A stretch of DNA of 64,000 nucleotides from Symbiodinium natans (Eukaryota; Sar; Dinophyceae; Suessiales; Symbiodiniaceae). The translations under genes and the position numbers were made by a program. The notes under the pieces were generated by a model. The model was not told the DNA's origin and ran no database searches. It was given only the letters and a program-made list of their open reading frames with translations. Where the stretch lies: positions 124,001-188,000 of the forward strand of contig CAJNDS010002259.1 in the NCBI GenBank assembly GCA_905221605.1, written 5' to 3'. Of the stretch, positions 1 through 12,647 are shown piece by piece; position 1 is the stretch's first letter; every line of letters begins with the position of its first letter.

Positions 1-1972
1 TCGGGGCCTCCGAAGCCCCGACTCGAGAGGGAGCAGCGACGGCAATTAAGGTGGCTGCATTGAGGCAGTTCAACCAAAAGCTGAGACACGCCTCCAACTT
101 CCCCGAAACGCTCACGCACTGGAGCTCCGCAAGCGGCTCGTGGAGGCGCTCCAGCAGCTTCCGCGCTCGGCCGGCGGAGGCGGCAGCAGGGGCAGCCGTA
201 GCAGCCGTAGCGGTGGCAGCCGACCGAAAGGCTCGGAAGGCTCCGCGTAGGAGCTCCTGGGAGAGCAGCTCTGGATCTCGGTCCGTCCAGTTGCAAAAGC
301 GGCGGTGGTTCAGCACCGAAGTCTCGGGCCCCTGGAAAGGCAGCAGCTCCACACGGGGCTGACGCTCACGCGCCTCGCGCCCACGCCCCTCGCGCGCAGG
401 CATCGACCTCGTCTCTTCGTACGTCAGTACCACCGGATTGGCGAGGGTATGCCGAGGCGGAGAAGCAGGGTACTCACTCTCGCCGTCGTCGTCTGAGCAG
501 GGACAAACGAATGCTAACGCCGGATCATCCACCTCTGCCAAGGCAAGAGCGGAGGGGTTGGCAATCGCGAGCAGCCGGCGTGCGTAGCGCATCGCGTCCG
601 CTTGTGGAGGCTCCGACTCTGCAAGCATGCTGGGCCTGCTGGGCCGCAGCTGTAGCAGCTCGCCAAGGCGGTGAGGATCCAGGCCCCCCATCAGTGACAG
701 AATCCGGTGTGTTGGCAACGCTGCCGGTCTGTCGACAATCGCCAGGTGAGCCTGCAGGAGGAAGTCATCCGGAGCCAACAACTTGCGGGCCAAGACGGTG
801 TAGAGCAACACTGCCGACGTCCAGAAGTCCGCGGGAACCAAGCCTTCGGGAAGCTCCTCGAGCTTGACATGCTTGACTGACTCGTAGAAGCCGTGGCAGA
901 GCGGTTGAACCCACCGCGGAGAGGCTTCAAGGCGGCCCTTCCTCCAGGAAGCCTCCTCCACAAATGCCGACACCAAGCCATCCCAAGCCCAGGCCTCGCC
1001 AGAATGCATGTCATCCATCGAAGGCTTCTTCGCATGCTTCTTCGCATCGCATTCGTGCTCGCACTCATGCGCGAACTCATGCCCAACATCCGAGCATGCA
1101 GAGGGCTCCGGCATCTCCGTCTTGGGTGGAGAGACGCCAGCAGCACCATCACCTCCCCACTCCGCGAAAACCATCCCCTTTGTCTTGACCCGCTTTACCA
1201 CATCCGCCTCCTCTGCCTCGGCTTCTCCTTCTGTCTGCTTGGATTGCCTGGCTTCCACAGAATCCGCAAAGCAGAGGTGCAGTTGCAGTGGAGGCAGCGG
1301 AGGGCCCTGGTCCAAGGCAATCGCTGCTCGGACAGTCCGGTCCAGAGCATCCGGTGCCGGGGACGCAAAGCGCGGCTCGGGGAGGGTGTATCTGGTGCTT
1401 CCTGCGGACACAGACTGCACTGCAGCTTGAGCACCCGCTGCTTGCAGGGCCTCCGCAAAAGGAGATTTTGATGGGCCGAACAGGTGCAGGGTCTGCAGGT
1501 ATGCCAGGAAGGCATTGGTTTGCACGAAGGACTGGAAGAAGGGCTTGTCTTTGGCACAGACCTCAGCGGCATGGCGAGCAAAGCACACTTCAAAGCATCG
1601 TGCACAATACTCTGTTAGATGCTGTTGTGAACTACAATTAACTTGCATGCGATGGACGAGAAAGGCACGCGCATACACACGCGCACACACACACACACAG
1701 AGACACAGACGCAGACGCAGACAGACACAGACCGACACACACACACACACACACACAGACAGAGACAGACAGACACACACACACACACACACACAACACA
1801 AAACAAAAACAAATGAAAATAGACACACACACACACACAGAAACACAGACACAGACGCATAGACACACAGACACACAGAGACACGGAGACACAGAGAGAC
1901 ATAGACACATGGGCACACATAGGCACATAGACACATAGGCACATAGACACATAGACACATCGACACAGAGAG

Positions 1973-2025
<53 letters not shown>

Positions 2026-3454
2026 AACACCTGGCTCATGCTCAGCCTTGCTCTTGGGGCAGGCTCTCAGGCTCATCGTGAATCGTGATGGCTTCTTTCA
2101 TGAGCTGCCTTGATCACTTGCAAATCCCATGACCCATTGAACGCTGATCTTGGCTATAGTTTCACATCTTGTGCATAGGGCTCACAAAAAAGACCTGCTA
2201 GCTGCCAGCTGCAAGTGATCTTAAACTGCGGCTCGAGGCATTGGAGAGGAACTGGACCTCCTGAAAGGACTCGTGCACCGAGGCCGCTGTCGCGACCTCG
2301 CAGGAAGGCCCGAGGGAGCCCGGCACGTCACCCAAGAGATCAGAGGTGAAAGTAAGGAACATCCTCTGGACTGACTTGTCAAAGGCGACGGAGTCAAGGG
2401 ACTGAGGGCTTCCAGGGAGGTCCTGAAAGGCCTCGAATCGCGAGCGCAGCTCCGTGAGGCTGAACCGCAGCCGGCTCTGCGCTGCGTCGGGCAGGTCCGG
2501 CAACTCAGAGATCTCCTGGTCCGCAGGGTGTACATCTCCGGTGTCAAGGTCAAAGATGGAGAAGTCCCGGTCTGCCGCCAGGATCTCACTGGAGAGCAGG
2601 TCATGGGAGTCAGCAAAGCTGTCTTTCAGGAAGATGTCGCGCAAGCAACCGAAAAGGAAGGGTGGGGGAGTTGCCAAGTAATCCATCGACGGTAACAATG
2701 GGTTGTAACAGTGTACCCAAGCCAAAGGGAACAGCAAGATTGATGATAAAGCCTCACATGCAGTGGTCAAGAATGCAACAGAGGAGGAGACAAACAAGAC
2801 TTTCTGTTCCAGCAGCAGCAAGCGGATTACCAGCAATAGGGCCGAAACACTCAACCTTGTCAGCAGTAGTTGCAGAGAACTGGGAACGTAGATGGCCGGA
2901 AGCCCACAGGCAGGTCTTGTGACCGCACAGATGGGATTTCCAAGGTGCAGAAAGAGAGAAGTGCCAGGCGGCGGTGCTGGCACCTCATGCACCAACCAGC
3001 CCCACACCTGGGCGAAGCGTGCAAAGCTTCTGCTCCTGGCTCCAGCATCAGGGTCTTCGGGGTCTTCAGGGTCTTCAGGGTCGTCGAGGCAATCCAGGCA
3101 CTCCTCGTGCACGCTGAGCATCAGCTTCAAGAAGTTGGGGCTCGCAACTTCCGGCAAATGCGACCAAGCGCAGGTAGCCAAAGGGCCCTTACGGTATGAA
3201 ATCTGTACACCGACATAAGTCCGATGAGTGAAGCTATCGGTCATTACCGTGGAAAATGCCAGTGGTCGGGCGGGCAGGCCGGAGGGAAAGAGAATCGCGG
3301 CCAGGCCCTCCACGGGCGTCGACCCCGGCGCCAGCAGCTGTGCCAGCGTGCGCACGCCTCCATCATCCCCGAGGAGCGCCACGCCGCTGACCAGCGACGA
3401 GGGCGTACGGTGCCGCCACAGCTCCGGCAGTGGCAGCGAGGCCATGGATGCCAT
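1..3454 (-). CDS. DENN-domain protein with DUF547-like C-terminal part (partial, runs off left edge)
   Basis: DENN proteins act as exchange factors for Rab GTPases in membrane traffic. A first exon (3454 to about 2225) starts with ATG and shows a uDENN part (LFPSGLPARPLAF, then THRTYVGVQISY) and a cDENN core (LLLLEQKVLFVSSS, FPLAWVHCYNPLLPS, ATPPPFLFGC). The first half of dDENN follows (VQRMFLTFTSDLLGD). An intron of about 600 bp, full of microsatellite, follows. A second long exon opens near 1613 after an AG acceptor and completes dDENN (PFFQSFVQTNAFLAYL). It stays open for about 535 codons to base 1. Its last visible stretch (LEACLSFWLNCLNAATLI) resembles the start of a DUF547 domain. An acidic DPEDPEDPED run lies in the first exon. 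The GH47 gene ends only about 50-150 bp upstream on the same strand. The family call for DENN is firm; the DUF547 call and the exon join are inference. Confidence 0.83.
1668..2028. repeat. Compound microsatellite in DENN-gene intron
   Basis: About 360 bp of (CA)n with interrupted AGACAC and ACATAGGC-type units, ending in an uninterrupted (GA)n run near 1972-2020. It lies inside the intron between the two DENN exons. Long open frames reported across it are repeat artefacts (alternating VCVC and SLSL codons). Confidence 0.95.
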
Positions 3455-3498
3455 GGTTCAGAAAGCCTGGAGCCATTTCCTATAAGAGACCTCTCGAG

Positions 3499-6400
3499 TC
3501 ACAATAGGTCACAACGAGTTACATGAGACACGAGTAGCATGAGTACCCACCCGGCAACGCTTGCAGGTGGGCCGGGTGCTTCTGTGCACAGCCGTCGTTC
3601 TGAGGCAGGTGGCTCGAAGGCAAGGAGAGTCTTCCAGCCCCAGTCGCGGTATTTGGGGTCCTTGTGCCAACGGAATCTGTACTCTACCAACTCGACCAGT
3701 CCATGACACATGCTTCGCACCAGGCTCGCCTGAGTCAGCTCCCACATGTACCACCAGCCTGGCGACTGTCTTGGCACAAGAACTTGTAAAAGAAACACTC
3801 AGGCACAGGCCTTCAGCTGCCTCCGGTCTAAGGATGTACCTGGAGCTCTTGGAACTCCCCTCAGAAATTAGAACCCTGGCTTTGAGACACCCGAAAGGAA
3901 TGTTCCAAGGAAAGGAGGTGCAGTATCATCCGGGGCACTCCTTCGTGTTGGTCTTGGAAAGGTCCATGGCCTCACCTTTGACCCTTTCCGGAGCAATACC
4001 TTGCAGGGAGATGGACACCGGGACCTGCTGAGGCCAATCACTCCAGGGCCTGTTGGTTGCTTCTCGTACATCTGCCAGCAGGTGTAGGCCTCAGTACGCA
4101 TCGTGTTGGGCCAGGGTGCACAGTTTTTCACTATGAGAAGCCACAGCCGGGGGACAATGTCGTCTGCAAGTTTCATTCGACGCTGCCTTCAGTCGTGCCG
4201 TTGCACATGTCAACTTGAGCAAGCGCATGGCGCAGCTGAAAGCCCACCTGACATCGTCTGCTTGCTGCTGCGCTCCCAGGGCGATCCAACCCGGCACGAA
4301 GCAGGTCAGATGCTCCATCTCCTGAAGGCACCACGCATGTGACATGGCCCGCCACCGGGGGGGAGGGTTCTGTCCGGCACGTAGCTGACGCTGTGCGCGT
4401 CCCAGGTGGCCGTGCCCAGGTATGTCAGGCCGTCCTTCGGAGGAACCCATGACAACCGTCTCTTCTATGAGTATCTTTCTCCCTTTAAACCCAATCGCAG
4501 ACGAGGCACGGCACCCTTCTTCACCATGTGCTTCTCCATCCCATCCACAGCTTTGTCGTACATTCCTATACAGTCACTTTGGGATCTGCGACTGTTTTTC
4601 TCACAGTCAAACGAATCAGACCACCGCTCTTCAGACGCGGGCCTTTCAAGTAGTCCTCCTCCTTCCGCTTTCCGCCCTGTATCCAAACCTGATCGTCATC
4701 AGGGATGCCGCGCTGTCGAAGACTACGATGACTACGACGACGAGAGCCTTCAACAGGTACTCGTAGAAGGAGTCGCCATCCGCACCTTTGCGCGCACCAG
4801 CTTCGGATCTCGAGCGGGCTCCCACTTTCAGCACGTTGCGCCCGAGCTGCCGAGTGTGATTTTCCCTCTGCCTCGCTCGAAGCAGTTGGGCCACAGCCTG
4901 ACGGCGCAACGAAAAAATCCGAAGGGAAGTCCGAAGGCCACTATGATCATCCTGAATGCCATCTTCCATGCGCCGCGCAAAAACCGCACACGGTCTCACC
5001 AAAAGGAGGCACCGAAACCAGGCGCCCCCCACAAATCTTCTCGGGGAGACCTCCCGAGGCTCCGACCCATCCAAGGATTTGAAGCCTTGGACGGTCTCCT
5101 CACAAGCGGGGGGGCGTGCGAAGACACGCAAAAAAAGGAACACAAGACGTACAAAAGAAGGGCTCCAAGGCTGAGGCGTAAAACTTCATGGTCTTCGCAG
5201 CGAAGATTTCATCGCCAGACACATGGGACAAGTATCGCATTTCCAGCCTTCCACATACGATCCACTTTGCTGCGCGAGGACCCACAAGGAAGAAGGGAGT
5301 GTCTGAGACTCTTCTGAGGGCGGATCTGAAGCGTTCCGGACTCCGCCAGGCTTGGGCAGGAGCTACCTGTGGCAGTCTCGTGGCAATGCTATGGTTTCAA
5401 AAAAGGGGAATCTCCCTTTGAAGTCGGGCCCCCGGACCTCCACGCCCACCGGCGAAAGTGTAGGGAGTGACTCCTTCCCGGCCCGCATCCTCTTATGACT
5501 CCTTTCTCACTGTGCCTCCCTGCGAGCCGCTCTCCTCTGGCGGTCACCACGTTCAGAATCTTCTGCCCTCAGCCGAGCTTGACATGTCTTGCGGAACAAG
5601 CAAGACTGCACGCTGCTCGCATGACAACCTCCAAGTTTGCGGCCCAGCTTAACGGACAGATCCAGGAGAGCGCTCTCCTGTCCACCAGCCACCATGCCGA
5701 TGCTGAAATCTTGACAATTTCGACCCCTGGAGCGTCCTTTGATAGGTCGTACGCAGATAGGAGGCCTCCCAACCTCAAAGCAGCAAACCATGGCCATGAT
5801 TCGAGCAATTGCTGGCGAAGGGGAAGTGGCCAATTCCTTCACACCAAGCCAGTGCAGGAATGTGTGGAATCCAAAGATCCAGCTTGTTCTTGACCAACCA
5901 CTCCATCCCTCTAATCATGTGCCTCTAGACTGAACATTCCCATTTTATTGCAAGCATTTACTTTTCCTTTTTGGGGCAGGTGGGCTGGTTACAATAGGAC
6001 GGATGAGAACCTCGTGCTGCGCATGGTCGAAGCATGTCTGTAGAACTATCTCCGTTGGCGCTGTTTTGGAGCTGCGCTTGCTTGCAGCTTGTCTTACTCT
6101 GTTCTGTTCCGCGACCGTCTCGCTCTGCTCCGAGATCAGATCTGTAAATGTCGCTTCGGTGTCGGGAGCCATCTTATGGCGACCACGGCGTCCTCCTTCT
6201 CTTGGGCTGCCTGCATTTCCACACTGATCTCCTCTGTGCTATTATGTGGAAACAAGCTTCAACAGCTGCTCTAGCGACTCATTCTTCCGCATGCCAGCCA
6301 ACACGCCCTCCGAGATGTTACTGACCGAGTCTGGGCTCAAATGAGAAATCAATGACCCCCACACTAGCATCGGATCTGTGTCCTGAGCATCTGTCCACTC

Positions 6401-7420
6401 GCTTTGATTGGAGAGCATAGCTTGAATTGCCTGCGACACATTGAAATCCCCTCTTGCTCGGACCAAGTCGTCTTCTGTCGGCCAAGCTTCATTGCAACGT
6501 CTGCTGCTCGAGGTTTAAGGACGTCGTGTACATAGCTGTGCCCAGCGTGCCCCCCCAAGCTCTCCACCACCCGCCCCCAAGCCCCCACCACCCCCGCCCA
6601 GACCCAGAACTGTTGAGCAATCGCTTGGAGAACAGCTCCCCTTTCAGCGCCCATGTTTCATGTGCTCTGGGGTGCAAGCACACGGATTGTAGTCTCGAAG
6701 ACTGAGACCGTCTTGCCTGATTGACTTTCGCCCAAAGCCACGGCATCCGACACAAGTGCTTCGGCTCTGGCCGATCGCATTGATCTTGTTGTGGAGGTGG
6801 GCTGCCTGCTGAACTGGTGGAGTTGGCCACAAGGGGGCAACAAACGGCCGGGGACAAGGCGAGCCAGTCTTTGGCATCGTTGAACTCATCTTTCAAGCCG
6901 GCCAGCCAGAGCCTGGGACACCGTAAACGGCACCAATTCCAGGACGTGTGGGACTGCAGGAAAGTATTCGTGCACCGGTTCTCGCGATCAAACAACAAAC
7001 TTGCACACGCTAAATGTGCAGCATCCGAAAGACAACCCACACACAGCATTAAGGGCAACGTCCTGTAGGATGCTCTTGAAACCCTATAAAAGCCTAAACA
7101 TGTCGAGACATCGGCATCAGCCATGTGTCGTCACGTCCCACTTCCCACTTCCACTGAGGCGCCCACGTGTCCAGCGAGTCCACCATAGTCACAGCCATGT
7201 TGAAGCCACGGTTTCGACCCCTGCACAGCGTCTGAGGTAAGGCATGTCTGTCTGTGGGATGTTTTTTCGGGTTTGAGGATGGTTGAGGTGCTGAGGACCT
7301 CTACGGGGGCAGAGGGGGCAGATGAGGGCCGAGCTTGCCCGCTATGGGCAGCAGCTCGTCGTTGCCCCAAGCGTAGGTCTTGTAGCACGTCCAGGCATGG
7401 CGGATCCTGAGCTTTCAGAA
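3499..7420 (-). CDS. GH47 alpha-1,2-mannosidase (class I ER/Golgi type), multi-exon
   Basis: GH47 enzymes trim alpha-1,2-mannose from N-glycans in the ER and Golgi, or act in ER-associated degradation. At least a dozen short exons are readable in family order on the minus strand: HAWTCYKTYAWGNDEL (about 7335-7405), RGFNMAVTMVDSLDT (7165-7215), LWLAGLKDEFNDAKDWL (6855-6920), KTVSVFETTIRV (6680-6720), LGGLLSAYDLSKD (5735-5770), LLDLSVKLGRKL (5630-5690), LEMRYLSHVSGDEIF (5165-5250), GADGDSFYEYLLKAL (4740-4800), MYDKAVDGMEKHM (4470-4570), an exon opening after AG with LSWVPPKDGLTYLG (4420-4465), MEHLTCFVPGWIALGA (4255-4325), EAYTCWQMYEKQPTG (4050-4100) and DPKYRDWGWKTLLAFE (3610-3760). These match the GH47 blocks VDSLDTL, FETTIRVLGGLLSAYDLS, GDSYYEYLLK, MDHLVCFLPGTLALGA and KYxxWGWxxxxAFE. 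The intron between FETTIRV and LGGLLSAYDLS is about 900 bp. N-terminal anchor exons were not found, so ER or Golgi placement is not shown. Confidence 0.93.
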
Positions 7421-9054
7421 GGAGAAGGAAGTGGCACGAGCCCGGCGCAAGCTGCGAAGGAGGGCTCGGACGCATCCCGAACTGCGTTGGCCCGCATTTG
7501 CTGGGTGGTGGCCTGCCAGAATCAACGTGGATATGTGTCATGCTTTCATGCGATGGCGCCAAGTGTCGTGGATGAGGTCGCGGCAGAAGAAATCAGGAGA
7601 GCCAGACCTGGCAATGGCCCTCCCGGACTCCCCTCCCCTCCCCCGCTAGATTTGTGGCAGCTGTGTTCTGAGGCTTTGGCTTTTATCGTGCTCAGACACC
7701 GCTCTGCTGTCCTTGAGGCTCATTTTGGGCAAAAGCCACGAATTGGCCCGAAGCCCTCTCTTCACGAATATCTTCGCATCTCCTCACATCTCTCTGCTCT
7801 CTGCGCCCGCAGAAGGGTGTTGCACACTTCAGGGTTGGGCCAATGGTGGCGCTGTCGGCGCTACGGGCAGCGCGCCATGCCCGGGCGGAAAGCACGCCGT
7901 GACCTCACTCAACAGACTCAACAGAAAGGGCTCAGGTGTCGACCGAACTTCCCCCCAAAAATCAGAGAACCCAAAGAAGGGGGCGGCGTGAGGGCGAGGC
8001 GCCAGGTTTTACGTTGGGCTTGAGTGCCGTCATGGAGCTGGCAGCCTGCCGGGAGCACGCTGGAACTTTTCATGACTAACCTCCCATCCCTGCGCCTTGA
8101 TCCAGCATCCCGAAGGCGGAGAGTCCGAGGGCGAGCTCAGGACCGCCACAGTGCAGGAGCCCTCTCAGCTCAGGAGGAGACCAAGAATTTTACAAACTGG
8201 CGGCAGAAAGCTTGGCCGGGCTGACCAGAACCTGCCGGTTCTTGCCCACGCAGAGTTGGCAGCACTCTGCCTGCTCAGCATGTGCGCCACGCAACACCGA
8301 AGTGTGCAGGGAGACCCTTTTTCAAATCATGTAGAAGATGGCAAGGGCCAAAGGGGGTGCCTTGTTTGAGTTGGCCTTGACCATCTCCTCCTTCCCTTTT
8401 CCTGGCGCGAAGATTATTGTGCCGCCTCTGTGACGGGGCGTGGTGAGTCTTTTCGCATCAGGGCACCTGCTAACAGGAAGTAGTCCACATCCTGCTGGAA
8501 GTCGCAGCTGGTAGAGCCGCGCAGCTGCGGCTCCGGCGCCGGCACCGACGTCGCCGGCGGCGATTTCGGGGCTTCTGGCCTGGATTGCCCGCGCGCGTGC
8601 GAGCGAGAAGTGGGGACGGGGCGCCAGACCTGACCTGATGCTAGGCACCAGGCACGCCCAAGGCGCCCGCCTTTGCGATCCTGAGCCCGGAGAGGCTTAT
8701 GATTCTTGACTGCAACGTTACAATGTTAGACGGGGTTGCACGGCATCAGACGGCATGAGAAACCGCTGCAACATCACGAGGGCAAGCTCCCAACCGAAGG
8801 CCTGGGAAAGGCTGGGGGTCAAGCTGGTCAGGAGTTACAGCCGGGACCAGCTGACTGTCCCGAGCATCACCGCGCACCCTTTGCTGCAAATCCGCCTCAT
8901 GCACGAACATGCGATAGAATGCTGACACTGCTTCCCCCTGACAGGCTGAACGTATAGTTTCAAGCTGGAGGTCTGCACGCGCAGTCTGCAAAACATCAAT
9001 CCATCTCACCGTCAGGGATACGGGCATTGAGGTTCACGGCGCAGCGGCTGCGAG
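7421..9054. other. No recognised gene
   Basis: Probable 5' flank or leader exons of the GH47 gene. A minus-strand open stretch at 8746-9027 has a coding-like composition (ETIRSACQGEAVSAFYRMF) but no family I can name. Other open frames here look like chance. Confidence 0.4.
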
Positions 9055-9270
9055 CTATGACAAGTCTTTCTTCACAGGCGTGCTCATGACTTGGCTGCGG
9101 GCCAATAGCCTGTCCCTCTCAGCAATTTCCTGCACATTCTCACTTCTCTGACGCAGGCGGAGTGCCTTCATGTGCTCTCCCGCCTCGTGTGCTCGCGATA
9201 GCTCTCTTTCCAGTGTAATGACCCTGCTTTGCAAGGTTCCGATGACCTCGATTGCAGGATGAAATCCCAA
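9055..9270 (-). CDS. C-terminal exon of an unrecognised coiled-coil protein
   Basis: A minus-strand exon of up to 72 codons ends in a true stop at 9055-9057. It is rich in E, R, L and A with heptad spacing (VIGTLQSRVITLERELSRAH, then SENVQEIAERDRLLARSQ) and ends in PVKKDLS. This is typical of a coiled-coil tail. An open minus-strand stretch at 9310-9645 (YPMELGGTKYISPSPAEVLA) may be an upstream exon of the same gene. I cannot name the protein. Orientation agrees with all other host genes. Confidence 0.45.
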   Translation of the reverse strand: MGFHPAIEVIGTLQSRVITLERELSRAHEAGEHMKALRLRQRSENVQEIAERDRLLARSQVMSTPVKKDLS

Positions 9271-12104
9271 CCAGGCCTCGCAACCATCAGAGCTTAAACA
9301 AACTGAAGCTTAAGTCTCCCGCGCTGGGTTGGACTTCAGCGGACGTCTTTGGTCCATCCTCGAGACAATGCATACACCAAGGAGGTCAAAAGCCTCCATG
9401 TTCGTGGCATGCCCGTGCCCCTGGGCCTGCACCAACTCCCGCCATGTTGAAAAAAGCAATATTGACCTGGGGACAAAGGTCAAGATGACGGGAATTGGGT
9501 CAGTCTTCGCAAAATTCCAGCTCCCAGCCATATGCCCACTGCGCCCACGGACGTGAGCCAGCACCTCGGCTGGCGAAGGGGAAATATACTTGGTTCCCCC
9601 GAGCTCCATAGGATATGTAAGCGGAGGCACAGCTGCTTTCGGCACACGTTGCAGCTCTTCGGCGCATCCCCTCCACCTGGAGACTGCAACGCAGACGGGT
9701 GGGCACTGCGATTCGATTGTGGTCCCTTCGGAAGTACCCCAATTAAGAATTCAAGGCCCCATGCAAAAAAAAAGGCCCCAACAACGAGAGAACTGCTCGT
9801 GCACCACACCACACACCCGAGCCTGTTTCGATGGATCCTCGCTGCCGAGGCTTTCGTTGGCTGCGGGTGCCTCCCACAAGTGGTGACGGAATGCAAGCAG
9901 CGGCATTCCGGCAACCTCTTCATGCAAAAGAAGCACAAAAACAGAGTTTCGCTCCGCCCTTGGCCTAGGGACGAGGTTTTTACCTGGGCACTTGGCAGCA
10001 GTAGCTCAAACCCTCGAAGTACTGTTTCCGGTTTTCCAAGCCGGCTCCGGGCCTGGCCAGTGGAAACCCGTGCAGGAAATATTGTGTTGTGTTATCACGC
10101 CGTCGGAAAGTTTCGCTAGTAGGCTTGAAGGAAACAAGCAAAGGCCTTGGGTGCTGCAGAAGACACATCCAACAACGGAGCCAACCCCCCTCGACGCCCA
10201 AACCCCCCTCCTTGACCCCGAGACCGTGGCCTTCCAAACCCACAACCCTGTCATGGTGGTTCGGTGCGGGAACCGCTTGCGCATGTCAAGTCAAGTGGTG
10301 TTCGCGTGCTGGGCTTCTCTCTGTGGATCCTTTCGCCTCGTGACCTAGGAACATTCAGAATTGGCAGGACAACTGGGTGTGGCTCCATCTGCAGCTGGCG
10401 ACTGCCATGGCGCGCAGGCTCTCAGAACTGTCGCCCTGGAAAGTTCTCTGTGCTCTAAGAATCAGTGGGGTGTAGGTTAGTGCAGGGTTTGGTAGGGTAG
10501 GGTAGGGTTTTGAGTGAGGAGTTTTGGGAATTCACGATCCTTCGCCGGACTTGCAGTTCAACCTGGTTGCTGCCACATGCACAGCGAGTCAGAAGCCGAA
10601 AATGCCAGGGCAATCTGTGAAGGGCTGACTTGCTGCGCTGCGTAAACCTTGTGCCACATTTTCCTTGGCTGTCTAGACAAGCACAGATGCTTGCGACAAT
10701 TTTAAGCTTCTTTGTGCAGCTCGTTTGGCTGGCGGATTGTCTGTCGCAACCTGCCCAACATGCTCCACGTCAGGCAGAGCATGTGCTCACTTTGTGGCAG
10801 GGATTATCAAATCTTCTGTGAAACGATCGCGACGATACCTGCTCTGCATTGCGAAATTGCATTGGCCCATTCCGGGCATGCAGTAGCTAAATGAGTGCAT
10901 GCGCTCTGCACCTCACAGAGCGTGCACTGGAGCTGGCTGTTGACATCCACAACCCCAAACAACTCGACACGTGTGCTTGAGTAGCTGGGGCACTGGCAGG
11001 GGATGGATTGTTCCACACGTCGCTCCTATTGCTGTCGTAGGGGCGCCCGGGCCTTCACACGCACATGCCGAGAGGCCATTGCCTTCATGACTAGAGCCTG
11101 AACCGACAACATGTTTAGCATGGTTCGTTCATGTTCTTGCTTGCTGAATAAAACGGCCGAACACCTATACATGCATATACATATACTGACATGAAAACAA
11201 TATATACATATATTTTTTCTGTGTACATATGACATCTTTGTCGAGCTACCATAGCTACCTAACCAATATCTATCTTCTAATCATTCTCACTAGACCCACA
11301 GGACCCTTAGAGGGTGCTCAAGGCGGCCTCGCTGGAAAAGGAGCGGCTCGTGGACCAGCGATCAAGGCAGCGGAAGAAGCACCGGCCGCACTTGTCAAGG
11401 AAACCTTGGGGGGCTTTCTTAGGCCTCTCGGGCTTCGGCGCTGTTTGGGGGGGGGGGGGTTGCGGGCTCAAGACATTGACCAGACGGAAAGATCGTGTAA
11501 GCTCCCGGCTTCTTGAGGAGGCGATGCTGCCCTGAGCAGAGTGTGGCGGGGGGGTAGGCAGCGCCCGTTTTGTGAGTTCCGTCTGACAAAACGGTGGTAG
11601 CCGCCAGCCTCCTCGAGGCTGAGGGACGCAGGCAGTTCATCCACCGAGTCCAGCAGGAAGTAGTGGGTGCCTCGGGGGTTGGAATCCTTTTGTTCCCCTC
11701 TCGAAGCCTTACATCTTACACCCACTGTCACCCACCAGCCACCCTTTAGAGAGTCAAGGGCTCCCAGCCCAGGTGGATGATGAGGGGCCGCATCTGCCGC
11801 AGCTCGTCGAAGCAGGGCCGCGCCCGGTCACCGGGCCGGCCCTCGGCTACGGGCTCCTGGCAGCGGCTTCTTGCGGCTTCCCGTGACTTTTGGGAGCTTC
11901 AGATGTTGCGGCCTTTCGCATGTTTGCACGCAGCCCCAACGAGAATCTGAGCTGCCGGCCGCAGTGATTAAACGGAAGCCTTGCCTGAGACAAGGCTCAG
12001 CAGAACCAAACGAAAAACACATTCGTGACCCCATCCAAGGATCCTTCAACTGTTGAGGCTTCGGATAGGGTTCATTCGGCACCCAAATCTTGCCAATCTT
12101 CCCA
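9271..12104. other. No recognised gene
   Basis: Apart from the possible exon at 9310-9645, I see no family signature on either strand. A short GGGTAGGGTAGGG run lies near 10487-10506 and a G12 tract near 11449-11460. This could be intron, intergenic sequence, or decayed repeats of the gene that ends at 9055. Confidence 0.35.
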
Positions 12105-12178
12105 GCCCTAAACCCCCAAAAACCCCCCAAACCCCCCCAAAACCCCCCCCCCCCCAAAAAAAAAACCCCCCCAAAAAA
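12105..12178. repeat. C/A-rich homopolymer block (G-quadruplex potential on minus strand)
   Basis: Successive runs of five to thirteen C separated by runs of A on the plus strand. On the minus strand, which is the coding strand of the neighbourhood, this reads as six or more G-runs in about 65 nt. That is enough for G-quadruplex folding in principle. Confidence 0.8.
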
Positions 12179-12334
12179 AGCCCTCGGCGAACGGCGATGG
12201 TTCGGGAAGAGGAAGGCGAGCCTAATCCCATTTCCCAAGCCCCGTGCTCGTGGAGTCGGCGGCCCGCATCGCGGAGGGACTCCATCTCGGCTGCTCACTT
12301 CTGGTGACTAGTATATGTAGGTATGCGTATATCT

Positions 12335-12337
12335 GGA

Positions 12338-12370
<33 letters not shown>

Positions 12371-12472
12371 TATAAATATACATATATATAATTATATATA
12401 TATATATATCTTTATTTATTTATTTGTTTGTATTTACATTTATATTTATATTTATACTTATATTTTGTGAAG
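12335..12472. repeat. AT-rich microsatellite
   Basis: (TA)n followed by TTTA- and TTTATA-type units, in sharp contrast to the GC-rich flanks. It borders the hairpin at 12469-12537. Confidence 0.9.
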
Positions 12473-12537
12473 TCGACCAGCACTGGACTTGCACTAAGCC
12501 AATGCAATCACAGCCCGGTCACGCTGTTTTACGACTT
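12469..12537. other. Short inverted-repeat structure next to AT microsatellite
   Basis: GAAGTCG at the left and CGACTTC at the right close a ~70-nt segment. Inside are further stems (CCAGCACTGG; TTGCA with TGCAA). It is tRNA-sized but lacks the invariant D- and T-loop bases, so I do not call a tRNA. Confidence 0.3.
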
Positions 12538-12647
12538 CGTGAGTCCAAGCACTTGTGCAGCTACGCCTGAGTGCGTCCGGTCGGACCGCACAGCAACCTA
12601 GGAGCTACTGTACGACTCTACCGTGCTCAAAGGCACAAGCTCGGTAC

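Noticed and set aside
1615-2076. Plus- and minus-strand repeat 'proteins' (VCVC.., SLSL..)
   Set aside because: Pure microsatellite translation.
4406-5317. 303-codon plus-strand open frame
   Set aside because: It is the antisense of several GH47 exons and introns; composition is random and no family fits.
6242-6466. Extra GH47 exon (SQAIQAMLSNQSEW...)
   Set aside because: It lies in the long intron between FETTIRV and LGGLLSAYDLS, which join directly in the family.
12469-12537. tRNA gene
   Set aside because: Seven-base closing stem and right length, but no D-loop GG, no TTC loop and no proper anticodon arm.
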